Below, in pieces: positions 39,701-48,862 of a DNA stretch of 64,000 nucleotides (position 1 is its first letter; each line of letters starts with the position of its first letter). This DNA is from Ruegeria_C sp041537905 (lineage in GTDB: Bacteria > Pseudomonadota > Alphaproteobacteria > Rhodobacterales > Rhodobacteraceae): assembly GCF_041537905.1 (NCBI RefSeq), contig NZ_JBGRUO010000001.1, positions 310,001 to 374,000 of the forward strand, in the 5' to 3' direction. The notes under the pieces were generated by a model that saw only the letters and a program-made list of their open reading frames with translations, did no database searches and was not told the origin of the DNA. The translations under genes and the position numbers were made by a program.

Positions 39701-42514
39701 ATGAACCAGCCGAAAATCGATACCTCGCCCGCCGTGTCCGACGAGGTGCGCAAAACGACCTGCTACATGTGCGCCTGCCGGTGTGGCATCAACGTCCACA
39801 TGAAAGACGGCAAGGTTGCCTATATCGAAGGCAATCGGGATCACCCGGTGAACAAGGGCGTCTTGTGCGCCAAGGGTTCGGCGGGGATCATGCAGGTCAA
39901 TGCGCCCTCGCGTCTGAAGGCGCCGCTGAAACGGGTCGGCCCGCGCGGGTCTGGAGAGTTCGAAGAGATCAGCTGGGACGAGGCGCTGGACATCGCCGCC
40001 GGTTGGCTGGAGCCGATCCGCAAGGATGACCCCTCGAAACTGGCCTTTTTCACCGGTCGCGATCAGTCGCAGAGCTTCACCAGTTTCTGGGCGCAAAACT
40101 TCGGCACCCCGAACTACGCCGCCCATGGCGGTTTCTGCTCGGTCAACATGGCGGCGGCTGGCATCTACACGATGGGCGGCGCCTTCTGGGAATTCGGCCA
40201 GCCGGATTGGGAGCATACCAAACTGTTCATGCTGTTCGGCGTCGCCGAAGACCATGACAGCAACCCGATCAAGATGGGTATTGGTAAGATCAAGGCCCGT
40301 GGCGCGCGCGTGATCGGGGTGAACCCGATCCGCTCGGGCTATAATGCGGTGGCCGATGACTGGGTGGGCATCACGCCGGGCACCGACGGCTTGTTCATCC
40401 TGGCGCTGGTGCATGTGCTGATGAAAGCGGGCAAGATCGACCTCGATTACCTCAGCCGCTACACCAACGCGCCAGTACTGGTAAACGCCTCGGAAGGCCC
40501 GGAACAGGGTCTGTTTTTGCGCGACGGCGATGGCAAACCGCTGGTCATCGACCGCAATACCGGCAAACCGACCGCCTTCGACAAGAAAGGCGTGCGTCCG
40601 GACCTGTCGGCCACCTATGAGAAGGACGGCGTGACCCATCGCCCGGTCTTCCACCAGATGGCAGAACGCTACCTCAGCGACGAATACGCGCCCGAGGCGG
40701 TTGCCGAGCGCTGCGGCATCCCGGCAGGCAAGATCCGCGCGATCGCCGCCGAACTGGCCCGCGTCGCCTTTGACGAAGCGTTCGAGTTGGACAAGGAATG
40801 GACCGATTTCCGGGGCGAGACGCATTCCAAGATGATCGGCCGTCCCGTCTCGATGCACTCCATGCGCGGCATCTCGGCCCATGCCAACGGGTTCCAGACC
40901 TGCCGCGCCCTGCATGTGCTGCAGATTCTGCTGGGCACGGTCGAGGTGCCCGGCGGCTTCCGCTTTAAACCGCCCTATCCCAAACCGGTCGAGGCGCATC
41001 CGGTGCCCCATGTGGGCGTGACCCCTAACCAGCCGCTGGACGGCCCGCATCTGGGTTTCGTGCGCGGGCCCGAGCATCTGGCACTGAAAAAGGATGGCAG
41101 CCCGGCGCGGATCGACAAGGCGTTCACCTGGGAAAACCCGATGTCCAGCCACGGGCTGATGCATATGGTGATCTCAAACGCGCATGCGGGCGATCCATAC
41201 AAGATCGACACGCTGTTCATGTATATGGCCAACATGTCGTGGAACTCGACCATGAACACCAAGGGTGTCATGGAGATGCTGACCGACAAGGATGAGAATG
41301 GCGAGTATGTGATCCCCCGGATCATCTATTCCGACGCCTATTCGTCCGAGATGGTGGCTTATGCCGATCTGATCCTGCCTGACACAACCTATCTGGAGCG
41401 CCACGACTGTATCTCGCTGCTCGACCGCCCGATCTGCGAGGCGGACGCGGCGGCGGATGCGATCAGATGGCCCGTGATAGAGCCTGATCGCGATGTGCGC
41501 GGCTTCCAGACCGTGCTGGTGCAACTGGCCAACAAGATGGGTCTACCCGGCTTCACCAATGAGGACGGTTCGGCCAAATACACCGATTACGCCGACTACA
41601 TCGTCAATCATGAACGCAAGCCGGGCATCGGGCCGCTGGCCGGGTTTCGGGGCGAGAACGGCGATCAGGAAGGGCGCGGCGCGGTCAATCCGGACCAGAT
41701 GGACCGCTATATCGAAAACGGCAGCTTCTACGTCTCGCATATCCCCGATGGCGCAGATTACTACAAGCCGTGGAACAGCGCCTATCAGGACTGGGCGGTG
41801 GGCATGGGCATCTATGACAGCCCGCAGCCCTACCTGTTTCAGCTTTATGTAGAGCCTATGCGCAAGTTCCAACTGGCCGCTGAGGGGCATGGTGAGCGCC
41901 AACCCCCCGATCACTTGCGCGATCGCATCAAGGAACAGCTGGACCCGCTGCCGATCTGGTATGAAACAGATCAGGCTGGCAATGAAGGCTATACTGTCAA
42001 CGCGCTGACACAGCGGCCGATGGCGATGTATCACTCCTGGGGCACCCAGAACGCCTGGCTGCGGCAGTTGCATGGGCGCAACCCGCTTTACGTGCCGACC
42101 AAGCTGATGCACAAACACGGGCTGAGTGACGGCGACTGGGCGCGAGTGTCTTCCTCGCATGGTGCCATCACCGTACCGGTGATGGAGATGGCTTCGCTCA
42201 ACGAAAACACCGTCTGGACCTGGAACGCCATCGGCAAGCGCAAGGGGGCATGGGCGCTTTCCGACGACGCACCAGAGGCCACCAAAGGCTTCCTGCTCAA
42301 CCATCTGATCCACGAATTGCTGCCGCCCAAGGGCGACGGGCTGCGCTGGGCCAATTCCGACCCGGTCACCGGGCAGGCCGCGTGGTTCGATCTGAAGGTA
42401 AAGATCGAAAAGTCTGCGGCACCAAGCGACGCGCAGAGCCAGCCGGAATTTGCGCCGATCAAGTCTCCGGTTGGTCAGGGGCCAGACGCGCTGGCCTGGA
42501 AAGTCGCGAAATGA
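39701..42514 (+). CDS. soeA: SoeA-like molybdopterin sulfite dehydrogenase catalytic subunit
   Basis: A 937-residue molybdopterin oxidoreductase of the DMSO-reductase family. Residues C21, C24, C28 and C56 bind the FS0 [4Fe-4S] cluster. Molybdopterin-domain landmarks are GFCSVNMAAAGIY, GVNPIRSGYNAVAD and AYSSEMVAYADLILPDTTYLERHD. No twin-arginine signal is visible, so it should be cytoplasmic. Gene order with a ferredoxin subunit, a DmsC-like anchor and the xsc-pta genes matches the SoeABC sulfite dehydrogenase of Roseobacter and Allochromatium. It would oxidise sulfite from Xsc to sulfate. AGGGGC precedes the ATG at 39701. Electron donor identity rests on context. Confidence 0.88.
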   Translation: MNQPKIDTSPAVSDEVRKTTCYMCACRCGINVHMKDGKVAYIEGNRDHPVNKGVLCAKGSAGIMQVNAPSRLKAPLKRVGPRGSGEFEEISWDEALDIAAGWLEPIRKDDPSKLAFFTGRDQSQSFTSFWAQNFGTPNYAAHGGFCSVNMAAAGIYTMGGAFWEFGQPDWEHTKLFMLFGVAEDHDSNPIKMGIGKIKARGARVIGVNPIRSGYNAVADDWVGITPGTDGLFILALVHVLMKAGKIDLDYLSRYTNAPVLVNASEGPEQGLFLRDGDGKPLVIDRNTGKPTAFDKKGVRPDLSATYEKDGVTHRPVFHQMAERYLSDEYAPEAVAERCGIPAGKIRAIAAELARVAFDEAFELDKEWTDFRGETHSKMIGRPVSMHSMRGISAHANGFQTCRALHVLQILLGTVEVPGGFRFKPPYPKPVEAHPVPHVGVTPNQPLDGPHLGFVRGPEHLALKKDGSPARIDKAFTWENPMSSHGLMHMVISNAHAGDPYKIDTLFMYMANMSWNSTMNTKGVMEMLTDKDENGEYVIPRIIYSDAYSSEMVAYADLILPDTTYLERHDCISLLDRPICEADAAADAIRWPVIEPDRDVRGFQTVLVQLANKMGLPGFTNEDGSAKYTDYADYIVNHERKPGIGPLAGFRGENGDQEGRGAVNPDQMDRYIENGSFYVSHIPDGADYYKPWNSAYQDWAVGMGIYDSPQPYLFQLYVEPMRKFQLAAEGHGERQPPDHLRDRIKEQLDPLPIWYETDQAGNEGYTVNALTQRPMAMYHSWGTQNAWLRQLHGRNPLYVPTKLMHKHGLSDGDWARVSSSHGAITVPVMEMASLNENTVWTWNAIGKRKGAWALSDDAPEATKGFLLNHLIHELLPPKGDGLRWANSDPVTGQAAWFDLKVKIEKSAAPSDAQSQPEFAPIKSPVGQGPDALAWKVAK

Positions 42515-43359
42515 GGCAGCACCGGATCACCGGGCATGGGGGCGTCGGGCTTGAGGTCTTTGACCTCGGCCCCGAAGACGCGCCGCCGATCCTGTTGATA
42601 CATGGCTGGTCGCAGCATCACCTGAGTTGGGAGCGACAGTACCCTCTGGCGGATGAATTCCGGCTGATCATGCCGGACCTGCGCGGCCACGGGGCGTCGG
42701 ACAAACCGGATGAACCCGAGGCCTACGACAATTCGACCCCATGGGCAGGCGATATAGCCGCCATAATCGAGAGCCTCGCGCTTGATCATCCAGTTCTGAT
42801 TGGCTGGTCGATGGGTGGGACCGTTTCATGCGACTATATCCGGTGCTTTGGCGACGACGCGCTGTCCGGTTTCGGCCTTATCGGCTCCTTCGTGGGGACC
42901 GGCGCGCATATGGCGCCCGAGGCGCGCGAAGCGAGAGCGCATGACATTGGCGTGCAGGCCAAGGGGATGCTGTCCGAAGATCAAGCCGACAACCTCGCGG
43001 ACACATTGAGCTTTGTTAGAGCCTGTTTTCATCATCAACCCGATCCTGATGATCTGGCCCGGATGGTGGGATACAACATGCTCTGCCCGCCACATGTTCG
43101 CGCGGCATCGCGCCAGCGCAGCGAGGATTACCGGGCTGACGTGGCCAAAATCAGCAAACCCGCGCTGGTGCTGTGCGGTGCCCATGATCGCCCCGCGCCT
43201 CCGGCGGCAAGTGCCGACGCCGCTCGCGTGCTTCCGGGCGCGCGGGCCATCACCTACGAAGATTGCGGGCACAGCCCGTTCTGGGAAGAGCCTGATCGGT
43301 TCAACGCCGACATCGCGGCTTTTGCCCGAAACTGTTTCAACACGGAGCCAGGCACATGA
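42511..43359 (+). CDS. Alpha/beta hydrolase inside the soe operon
   Basis: A 282-residue hydrolase with the oxyanion HGW at about 31-33, nucleophile S100 in GWSMGGTV, acid Asp in LCGAHDRPAP, and base His in YEDCGHSPFWEEP. Its ATG overlaps the soeA stop (ATGA) and its own stop overlaps the soeB ATG, so it is tightly co-translated. The substrate is unknown. Its location between two oxidoreductase subunits suggests a partner function in sulfonate or sulfite metabolism or in enzyme maturation, but that is inference. Confidence 0.85.
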   Translation: MRQHRITGHGGVGLEVFDLGPEDAPPILLIHGWSQHHLSWERQYPLADEFRLIMPDLRGHGASDKPDEPEAYDNSTPWAGDIAAIIESLALDHPVLIGWSMGGTVSCDYIRCFGDDALSGFGLIGSFVGTGAHMAPEAREARAHDIGVQAKGMLSEDQADNLADTLSFVRACFHHQPDPDDLARMVGYNMLCPPHVRAASRQRSEDYRADVAKISKPALVLCGAHDRPAPPAASADAARVLPGARAITYEDCGHSPFWEEPDRFNADIAAFARNCFNTEPGT

Positions 43360-44120
43360 CCGAGCTACCCACCACGACCGAGCGCAAGATGGGCCTGGTC
43401 ATCGACCTGGACACCTGCGTCGGCTGCCATGCCTGCGTGATTTCCTGCAAAGGCTGGAACACCGAGAATTACGGCGCGCCGCTCAGCGATCAAAACCCCT
43501 ATGGCGCCGATCCCTCGGGCACCTTCCTGAACCGGGTGCATTCCTATGAGGTGCAGCCGGAGACCGGCCCGGCGCAGTTGATCCATTTCCCGAAATCCTG
43601 CCTGCATTGCGAGGATGCGCCCTGCGTCACCGTCTGCCCCACCGGGGCCAGCTACAAGCGGGTCGAGGATGGGATCGTGCTGGTCAATGAAAGCGACTGC
43701 ATCGGCTGCGGTCTTTGCGCCTGGGCTTGTCCCTATGGCGCGCGCGAGCTGGATCAGGCCGAGGGCGTGATGAAGAAATGCACGCTATGTGTCGACCGCA
43801 TCTACAACGAAAACCTACCCGAGGAAGACCGCGTGCCGTCTTGCGTGCGTACCTGCCCGGCGGGTGCGCGGCATTTCGGTGACTTCGCCGACCCCGACAG
43901 CAATGTCAGCAAGCTGACCGCCGAACGTGGCGGCATGGACCTGATGCCTGAAATGGACACCAAGCCGGTGAACAAATACCTGCCCCCGCGCCCCAAGGAC
44001 CAGATCGACGAGCAGATCGACATTCTTGCCCCGCTGCTGGCCCCGGTTGCCGAAGAGGCGGGTGGGTTCCTCGGCTGGCTGGACAAAGCGCTCGATAAAA
44101 TGCCCGGAGGATCCCGCTGA
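43356..44120 (+). CDS. soeB: SoeB-like four-cluster ferredoxin subunit
   Basis: A 254-residue iron-sulfur protein. Four cysteine groups fit DmsB-type [4Fe-4S] binding: DLDTCVGCHACVISCK, CLHCEDAPCVTVCP, DCIGCGLCAWACPYG and KCTLCVDRIYNENLPE with SCVRTCPAGA. It would pass electrons from SoeA to the membrane anchor. It overlaps the next gene by ATGA. No twin-arginine signal is visible. Confidence 0.92.
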   Translation: MTELPTTTERKMGLVIDLDTCVGCHACVISCKGWNTENYGAPLSDQNPYGADPSGTFLNRVHSYEVQPETGPAQLIHFPKSCLHCEDAPCVTVCPTGASYKRVEDGIVLVNESDCIGCGLCAWACPYGARELDQAEGVMKKCTLCVDRIYNENLPEEDRVPSCVRTCPAGARHFGDFADPDSNVSKLTAERGGMDLMPEMDTKPVNKYLPPRPKDQIDEQIDILAPLLAPVAEEAGGFLGWLDKALDKMPGGSR

Positions 44121-44992
44121 TGCATCCTGCACCATCCGTAATTGTCTTCACTACCCTCTCGGGTCTGGGGTTCGGCCTGTTGTTCTTTCTGGGCTTGGGC
44201 CTGCCGGACGTCACCGGCTGGGTCGCCTTTACCTTCTTTGCCATCGCCTACGCGCTGGCGGTTGGCGGGCTGATGGCCTCAACCTTCCACCTCGGGCATC
44301 CCGAGCGCGCGCTGAAAGCGTTCACGCAATGGAAGTCCAGCTGGCTCAGCCGCGAGGGCTGGTGCGCGGTGATCGCGCTGGTTCTGATGGGACTCTACGC
44401 GCTGGGCGTGGTGTTTCTGGGCCAAAGATGGGGGTTTCTGGGCCTATTAGGCTCTGTTTTTTCCCTTCTGACCGTCTTTACCACTTCAATGATCTATACC
44501 CAGCTCAAGACGATCCCGCGCTGGAATATGAAGCTGACACCGGCCGTGTTCCTGTCCTTCAGCCTGGCGGGCGGGGCCTTGCTGGCCGGGCAGGTCGGGG
44601 CCGCGCTGCCCCTGCTGCTGGTCGCGGCTTTGGTGCAGTTGGGCTATTGGCAGATGGGCGATCGGGCGCTTGCGCATTCAGGCACGGATCTGGGCACTGC
44701 AACCGGTCTCGGCGCGCGCGGCAGCGTCCGCGCGTTTGAGCCGCCCCATACCGGCACCAACTATCTGCTGCGTGAATTCGTGCATGTGGTGGGCCGCAAG
44801 CATAGTGACAAACTGCGCATCATCGCCTTTGGCCTAGCCTTTGTGGTACCGGCGATATTGCTGCTGCTGCCCTTCGGCCACCTGTTCGCGCTGATTGCGG
44901 TCCTGTCTCATCTGGCAGGCGTCGCCACCTCGCGCTGGCTTTTCTTTGCCCAGGCCGAGCACGTCGTCGGTCTGTATTACGGCAAGAGATGA
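44120..44992 (+). CDS. soeC: SoeC-like DmsC-family membrane anchor
   Basis: A 290-residue protein with about eight membrane helices. It starts PSVIVFTTLSGLGFGLLFFLGLG (quoted in part) and has the DmsC landmark STFHLGHPERALKAFTQWKSSWLSREGW, shortened here to HLGHPERALKAFTQWKSSW. It would anchor SoeAB to the inner membrane and transfer electrons to quinone. Its ATG overlaps the soeB stop. Confidence 0.9.
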   Translation: MHPAPSVIVFTTLSGLGFGLLFFLGLGLPDVTGWVAFTFFAIAYALAVGGLMASTFHLGHPERALKAFTQWKSSWLSREGWCAVIALVLMGLYALGVVFLGQRWGFLGLLGSVFSLLTVFTTSMIYTQLKTIPRWNMKLTPAVFLSFSLAGGALLAGQVGAALPLLLVAALVQLGYWQMGDRALAHSGTDLGTATGLGARGSVRAFEPPHTGTNYLLREFVHVVGRKHSDKLRIIAFGLAFVVPAILLLLPFGHLFALIAVLSHLAGVATSRWLFFAQAEHVVGLYYGKR

Positions 44993-45000
44993 GAACACGT

Positions 45001-45022
45001 GAGAGGGGGTCAGCCCCCTCTC
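45001..45022. repeat. Inverted repeat between soeC and dapA
   Basis: GAGAGGGGG and CCCCCTCTC with a 4-nt loop, between two convergent genes. No T-run follows on either strand, so termination function is uncertain. Confidence 0.5.
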
Positions 45023-45035
45023 GACCTTATGGGCC

Positions 45036-45908
45036 TTAGATCAGGCCCGCGTGTTTCATGGCCGCGTCGATGGCATCCTTGGTGCCGTCTTCGAGGCAGG
45101 TGAGCGGCAGCCGCACCTCTTCTGAACAAAGATCCAGCTTGCTCATGGCGTATTTTGCGCCAACCAAACCGGGCTCCATGAAGATCGCTTCGTGCAGAGG
45201 CATCAGCTTGTCCTGATAGTCGAGCGCCGCCGCATAGTCGCCGCGCAGCGTGGCCTGCTGGAATTCGGCACAAAGGCGCGGTGCGACATTTGCGGTGACC
45301 GAAATACAGCCGACACCGCCATGGGCGTTGAAGCCCAGCGCGGTGGCATCCTCGCCCGAGAGCTGGATGAAATCCTTGCCGCAGCTTGCGCGCTGCTGGC
45401 TGACGCGGGCCAGATCACCGGTTGCGTCCTTGACGCCGACGATGCGGGGCAGTTGCGACAACGCGCCCATAGTTTCGGGCGTCATGTCGACAATCGAGCG
45501 GCCGGGAATGTTGTAGATGATGATCGGCACATCGGCGCAATCATGCAGGGCGGTATAATGCGCAACCATGCCCCGTTGGGTCGGTTTGTTGTAGTAGGGC
45601 GTGACCACAAGCGCCGCATCCGCGCCGATGCGGGCGGCAAATTCGACAAAGCGGATCGCTTCGATCGTGTTGTTCGATCCCGCCCCCGCAATCACCGGCA
45701 CCCGGCCCGCAGCTGTTTTGACAACCTCTTCGATCACGGCCTCATGCTCGTCATGGCTCAGCGTTGGGCTTTCGCCGGTGGTGCCCACGGGCACCAGACC
45801 GGTCGATCCCTCGCTGATATGCCACTCGACCAGACGTTTGAGCGTTTCCAGATCGAGCTCGCCGTTGCGGAACGGGGTGACGAGGGCAGGCATTGAGCCT
45901 TTGAACAT
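45036..45908 (-). CDS. dapA: 4-hydroxy-tetrahydrodipicolinate synthase
   Basis: A 290-residue TIM-barrel aldolase that condenses pyruvate with aspartate semialdehyde in lysine and diaminopimelate synthesis. The Schiff-base lysine is K160 in IVGVKDATGDL, the general acid is Y132 in IIIYNIPGRS, and the T-T motif lies in VGTTGESPTL. Length is standard. dapD is also in this window, 15 kb away on the same strand. The ATG at 45908 diverges from the lytic transglycosylase. Confidence 0.96.
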   Translation of the reverse strand: MFKGSMPALVTPFRNGELDLETLKRLVEWHISEGSTGLVPVGTTGESPTLSHDEHEAVIEEVVKTAAGRVPVIAGAGSNNTIEAIRFVEFAARIGADAALVVTPYYNKPTQRGMVAHYTALHDCADVPIIIYNIPGRSIVDMTPETMGALSQLPRIVGVKDATGDLARVSQQRASCGKDFIQLSGEDATALGFNAHGGVGCISVTANVAPRLCAEFQQATLRGDYAAALDYQDKLMPLHEAIFMEPGLVGAKYAMSKLDLCSEEVRLPLTCLEDGTKDAIDAAMKHAGLI

Positions 45909-46036
45909 GGAACGCTCCCTAGAATTCGGTCACGACGCACGGAATGCGCGCCAATCAAGCGCACCGGCACAAATGTGAGTTGATCCCGGCGGCGCACGGC
46001 TTATCGTGAAAGGCTCTAGCCTTGGTTTGCCGGGAA

Positions 46037-48019
46037 ATGCAAGTGATCTCACGCGTTCTATCCGCTCTTGTCGTCCTAATTGGTGTTGGTTTCTGGGCGT
46101 CCGCCCCCGCAGGGGCCGATCCGGCCGGGGATTTGCGTGCCGGTTTGGCGCAAATGCGCAAAGGCGACTGGAACGAAGCCCTGCGGGTTTCGGGCCGGCG
46201 CGGCTCGGTATCGCGGGACGTCATCGTCTGGCATTGGCTGCGCAACGGGTTTGGCAGTTCGGGCGATGTGCTGGTGTTTCTGGACCGGCGCGCCGATTGG
46301 CCGGGGCTGGATTGGCTGCGCCGCAAGAGCGAGCCGAGCTTCACCAATGCCGATCCCGACCGGGTGTTGAGTTTCTATGCAGGCAAACCGCCCCAGACCG
46401 CCGAAGGCGCGTTGAACTATGTCGTGGCGCTGAAATCGACGGGGCATCAGGGCGATGCCGAGGCGGAACTGGTAAAGGCCTGGCGCACTATGCCGATGGG
46501 CAGCGGGTTGCAGAAGAATTATCTGGAGAATTTCAGCCGATTGCTGAAGCCGCATCATGCCGCCCGGCTCGACCGGATGTTGTGGGACGGGCATATGGTC
46601 AGCGCCAAACAGATGCTACCGCTGGTCAGTTCGGGCCAGCAAAAGCTGGCCGAAGCCCGGATCGCCCTGCGCGGCATGGCACCGGGTGTGGATAGCAAGA
46701 TCAAGGCGATCCCCGCTGCGCTGATGGACTCTCCTGGCCTCGCCTATGAGCGGTTTGTTTGGCGAGATCGCAAGGAACTGGACGACAGCGCCATCGATCT
46801 GATGCTGGAGCGTTCCTCAAGCGCGGAGGCGCTGGGAGAGCCCGATCAATGGGCTGAACGCCGCCGCCGCCTGACCCGGCTGGAAATGCGCAATGGAGAC
46901 CCTAAAAAGGCCTATCGCATGGCCGCGCGCCATCACATGACGCCGGATATGGGCTATGCCTATGCCGATCTGGAATGGCTTGCGGGCTATATCGCGCTGC
47001 GTCGCCTGAACGATCCCAACACCGCTGCGCAGCATTTCGAGCGTTTCGATGCGGCGATCCAATCCCCGATCTCGAAAGGGCGTGCGGGCTATTGGAAGGG
47101 GCGGGCCTATGCGGCGGCGGGTGATGCGGACAAGGCGCATGAGGCCTATGCGATGGGCGCGGACTACCAGACCTCGTTCTATGGGCTTTTGGCCGCAGAA
47201 CAGATCGGGCGGCCCTTCGATGCGCATCTGGCCAGCCCGCCCGTTCATCCGCCCTGGCAGGACGCCGCATTCACCAATTCCAGCGTGCTGGAGGCGGGCC
47301 TGCTGCTGCAACAGATCGGCGAGCGGGATTTGTCGGAACGTTTCCTGACCCACCTGGCCGAGAGCCTGGATTCCGTGCAAGCCGCGCAGTTGGGCGAGAT
47401 GGCCATCGACAAGGGCGAATCTCATCTGGCGGTGATGATCTCGAAACGTGCCGCCCGCACCGGTCAGGTGCTGCATGCGGCGTACTACCCGGTGCACCCG
47501 GTCGCCAAGCTGAACCTGCCGATGGCAAAGGAAATGACCCTGGCCATCGCCCGGCGCGAGAGCGAGTTCGATCCGGTGGTGATCAGCGGCGCAGGCGCGC
47601 GCGGGCTGATGCAGGTGATGCCTGCGACGGCGAAACTGGTGGCCAAGGATCTGGGCGTTCTGGGCGGGCACAGGACCGACCGGCTGACCTCGGACTGGAA
47701 GTACAATGCCAAGCTGGGCGCAAACTACCTTGCGGGTCTCGCCGGCGATTTCAACGGCAACGTGGTGATGATGGCCGCCGGGTATAATGCCGGGCCTCGC
47801 CGCCCGATTTCGTGGATGCAGCGCTTCGGCGATCCGCGCCGCAGTGCGGTGGACATGGTCGACTGGATCGAGCACATCCCCTTCAAGGAAACCCGGAATT
47901 ACGTGATGCGCGTCACCGAAAGCCTGCCGGTTTACCGCGCACGGCTGGGGCAAGATCCGCTGCCGGTGCCCTTTTCGACAGAGCTATCGGGATCGACCCT
48001 GAGCGCGTTCGCGCCATAA
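46037..48019 (+). CDS. Soluble lytic murein transglycosylase
   Basis: A 660-residue periplasmic enzyme with a signal peptide (about residues 1-27). A long alpha-helical superhelix precedes the C-terminal GEWL-type domain. The catalytic Glu is in AIARRESEFDPVVISGAGARGLMQV, shortened to ARRESEFDP, followed by GLMQVMPATA, LGANYLAGL and AAGYNAGP. It cleaves peptidoglycan glycan strands, making 1,6-anhydromuramic ends. The start is ATG at 46037; a TTG at 46022 is possible. It converges on the DMT transporter with a 36-bp overlap. Confidence 0.92.
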   Translation: MQVISRVLSALVVLIGVGFWASAPAGADPAGDLRAGLAQMRKGDWNEALRVSGRRGSVSRDVIVWHWLRNGFGSSGDVLVFLDRRADWPGLDWLRRKSEPSFTNADPDRVLSFYAGKPPQTAEGALNYVVALKSTGHQGDAEAELVKAWRTMPMGSGLQKNYLENFSRLLKPHHAARLDRMLWDGHMVSAKQMLPLVSSGQQKLAEARIALRGMAPGVDSKIKAIPAALMDSPGLAYERFVWRDRKELDDSAIDLMLERSSSAEALGEPDQWAERRRRLTRLEMRNGDPKKAYRMAARHHMTPDMGYAYADLEWLAGYIALRRLNDPNTAAQHFERFDAAIQSPISKGRAGYWKGRAYAAAGDADKAHEAYAMGADYQTSFYGLLAAEQIGRPFDAHLASPPVHPPWQDAAFTNSSVLEAGLLLQQIGERDLSERFLTHLAESLDSVQAAQLGEMAIDKGESHLAVMISKRAARTGQVLHAAYYPVHPVAKLNLPMAKEMTLAIARRESEFDPVVISGAGARGLMQVMPATAKLVAKDLGVLGGHRTDRLTSDWKYNAKLGANYLAGLAGDFNGNVVMMAAGYNAGPRRPISWMQRFGDPRRSAVDMVDWIEHIPFKETRNYVMRVTESLPVYRARLGQDPLPVPFSTELSGSTLSAFAP

Positions 48020-48862
48020 GGTGAACAGCCCCGCCGCAACGATCAGTGACGCACCGACCACAACGGATGTTCTGAGGTGCTCGCTGAACACGACGATGCC
48101 GAGGATCGCGCTCCAGAGCAGGTGGAAATAGGCGAAGGGCTGCACCGCGCTGGCTTCGGCCATCTCGTAGCATTTGATCAGCACCCAATGGCCCAGGACG
48201 CCGCTGACACACAGCGCGGCCATCCAGCCCCAGTCCGGCGGGCTCATCGGTTGCCAGAACCAGAGCCCGATACAGGTCATCGCGGCTGCCCCTGCGACAC
48301 CGGTCCAGAAAAAGCTGGTCTCGGCACTGTCGCGGCGGGCGGCATAGCGGGTCAGCAAACCGTAAAGCGCAAACAACAGGGCCGAGATCAATGGGATCAC
48401 TGCCCAGATGTTAAAAACACCCCGCCCCGGTTGCAGGATGATCAGCACGCCGATGCAGCCGACAACAATCGCCATCCAGCGCCGCCAACCGACCTTTTCG
48501 CCCAGAATAGGTCCACTTAGAGCCGCAATGATCAACGGATAACAGATGAAGACGGCCATGCTGTCGATCAGGCCCAGAATGGTGAAGCCGTAAACCGCAA
48601 CACAAACCTCGGTGGCCAGAAGCAGCCCGCGCAGGATCTGCAAACCCAGCTGATCGGTGCGCGCCGCTTGCCGCAGCCCACCAGACCGGCGCGTTGCAAG
48701 CGCCACCACAAAGGCGGCAAAAAACCAGTAGCGGATCATCACCACCATGTATGTGTTGTAGGCCCCAGCCAGATGGCGCGAGATGCCGTCCTGCAAGGCA
48801 AAGATCACCGTCGCCGCGAGCATCAGCGCGATACCTGCAGGAATGTTGTTCTGCTGGCTCAC
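47984..48862 (-). CDS. EamA/DMT-family transporter
   Basis: A 292-residue inner-membrane carrier with about ten helices in two EamA repeats. Landmarks are LAATVIFALQDGISRHL near the start and GGLLTRYAAR-like GLLTRYAARRDSA. The start is GTG at 48862, overlapping the mnmD stop (GTGA), so both genes are coupled. Its 3' end overlaps the transglycosylase gene on the other strand by 36 bp. Substrate unknown; DMT carriers often export metabolites. Confidence 0.85.
   Translation of the reverse strand: MSQQNNIPAGIALMLAATVIFALQDGISRHLAGAYNTYMVVMIRYWFFAAFVVALATRRSGGLRQAARTDQLGLQILRGLLLATEVCVAVYGFTILGLIDSMAVFICYPLIIAALSGPILGEKVGWRRWMAIVVGCIGVLIILQPGRGVFNIWAVIPLISALLFALYGLLTRYAARRDSAETSFFWTGVAGAAAMTCIGLWFWQPMSPPDWGWMAALCVSGVLGHWVLIKCYEMAEASAVQPFAYFHLLWSAILGIVVFSEHLRTSVVVGASLIVAAGLFTLWRERAQGRSR

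Noticed and set aside
39542..41164. Minus-strand frame of 540 codons
   Set aside because: It is antisense to pta and soeA, with composition typical of a shadow and no motif.
46817..47953. Minus-strand frame opposite the lytic transglycosylase gene
   Set aside because: It mirrors the sense gene and has no supporting ribosome binding site.
47984..48019. 36-bp convergent overlap of transglycosylase and DMT transporter genes
   Set aside because: Short tail overlaps of convergent genes are common and need no special explanation.
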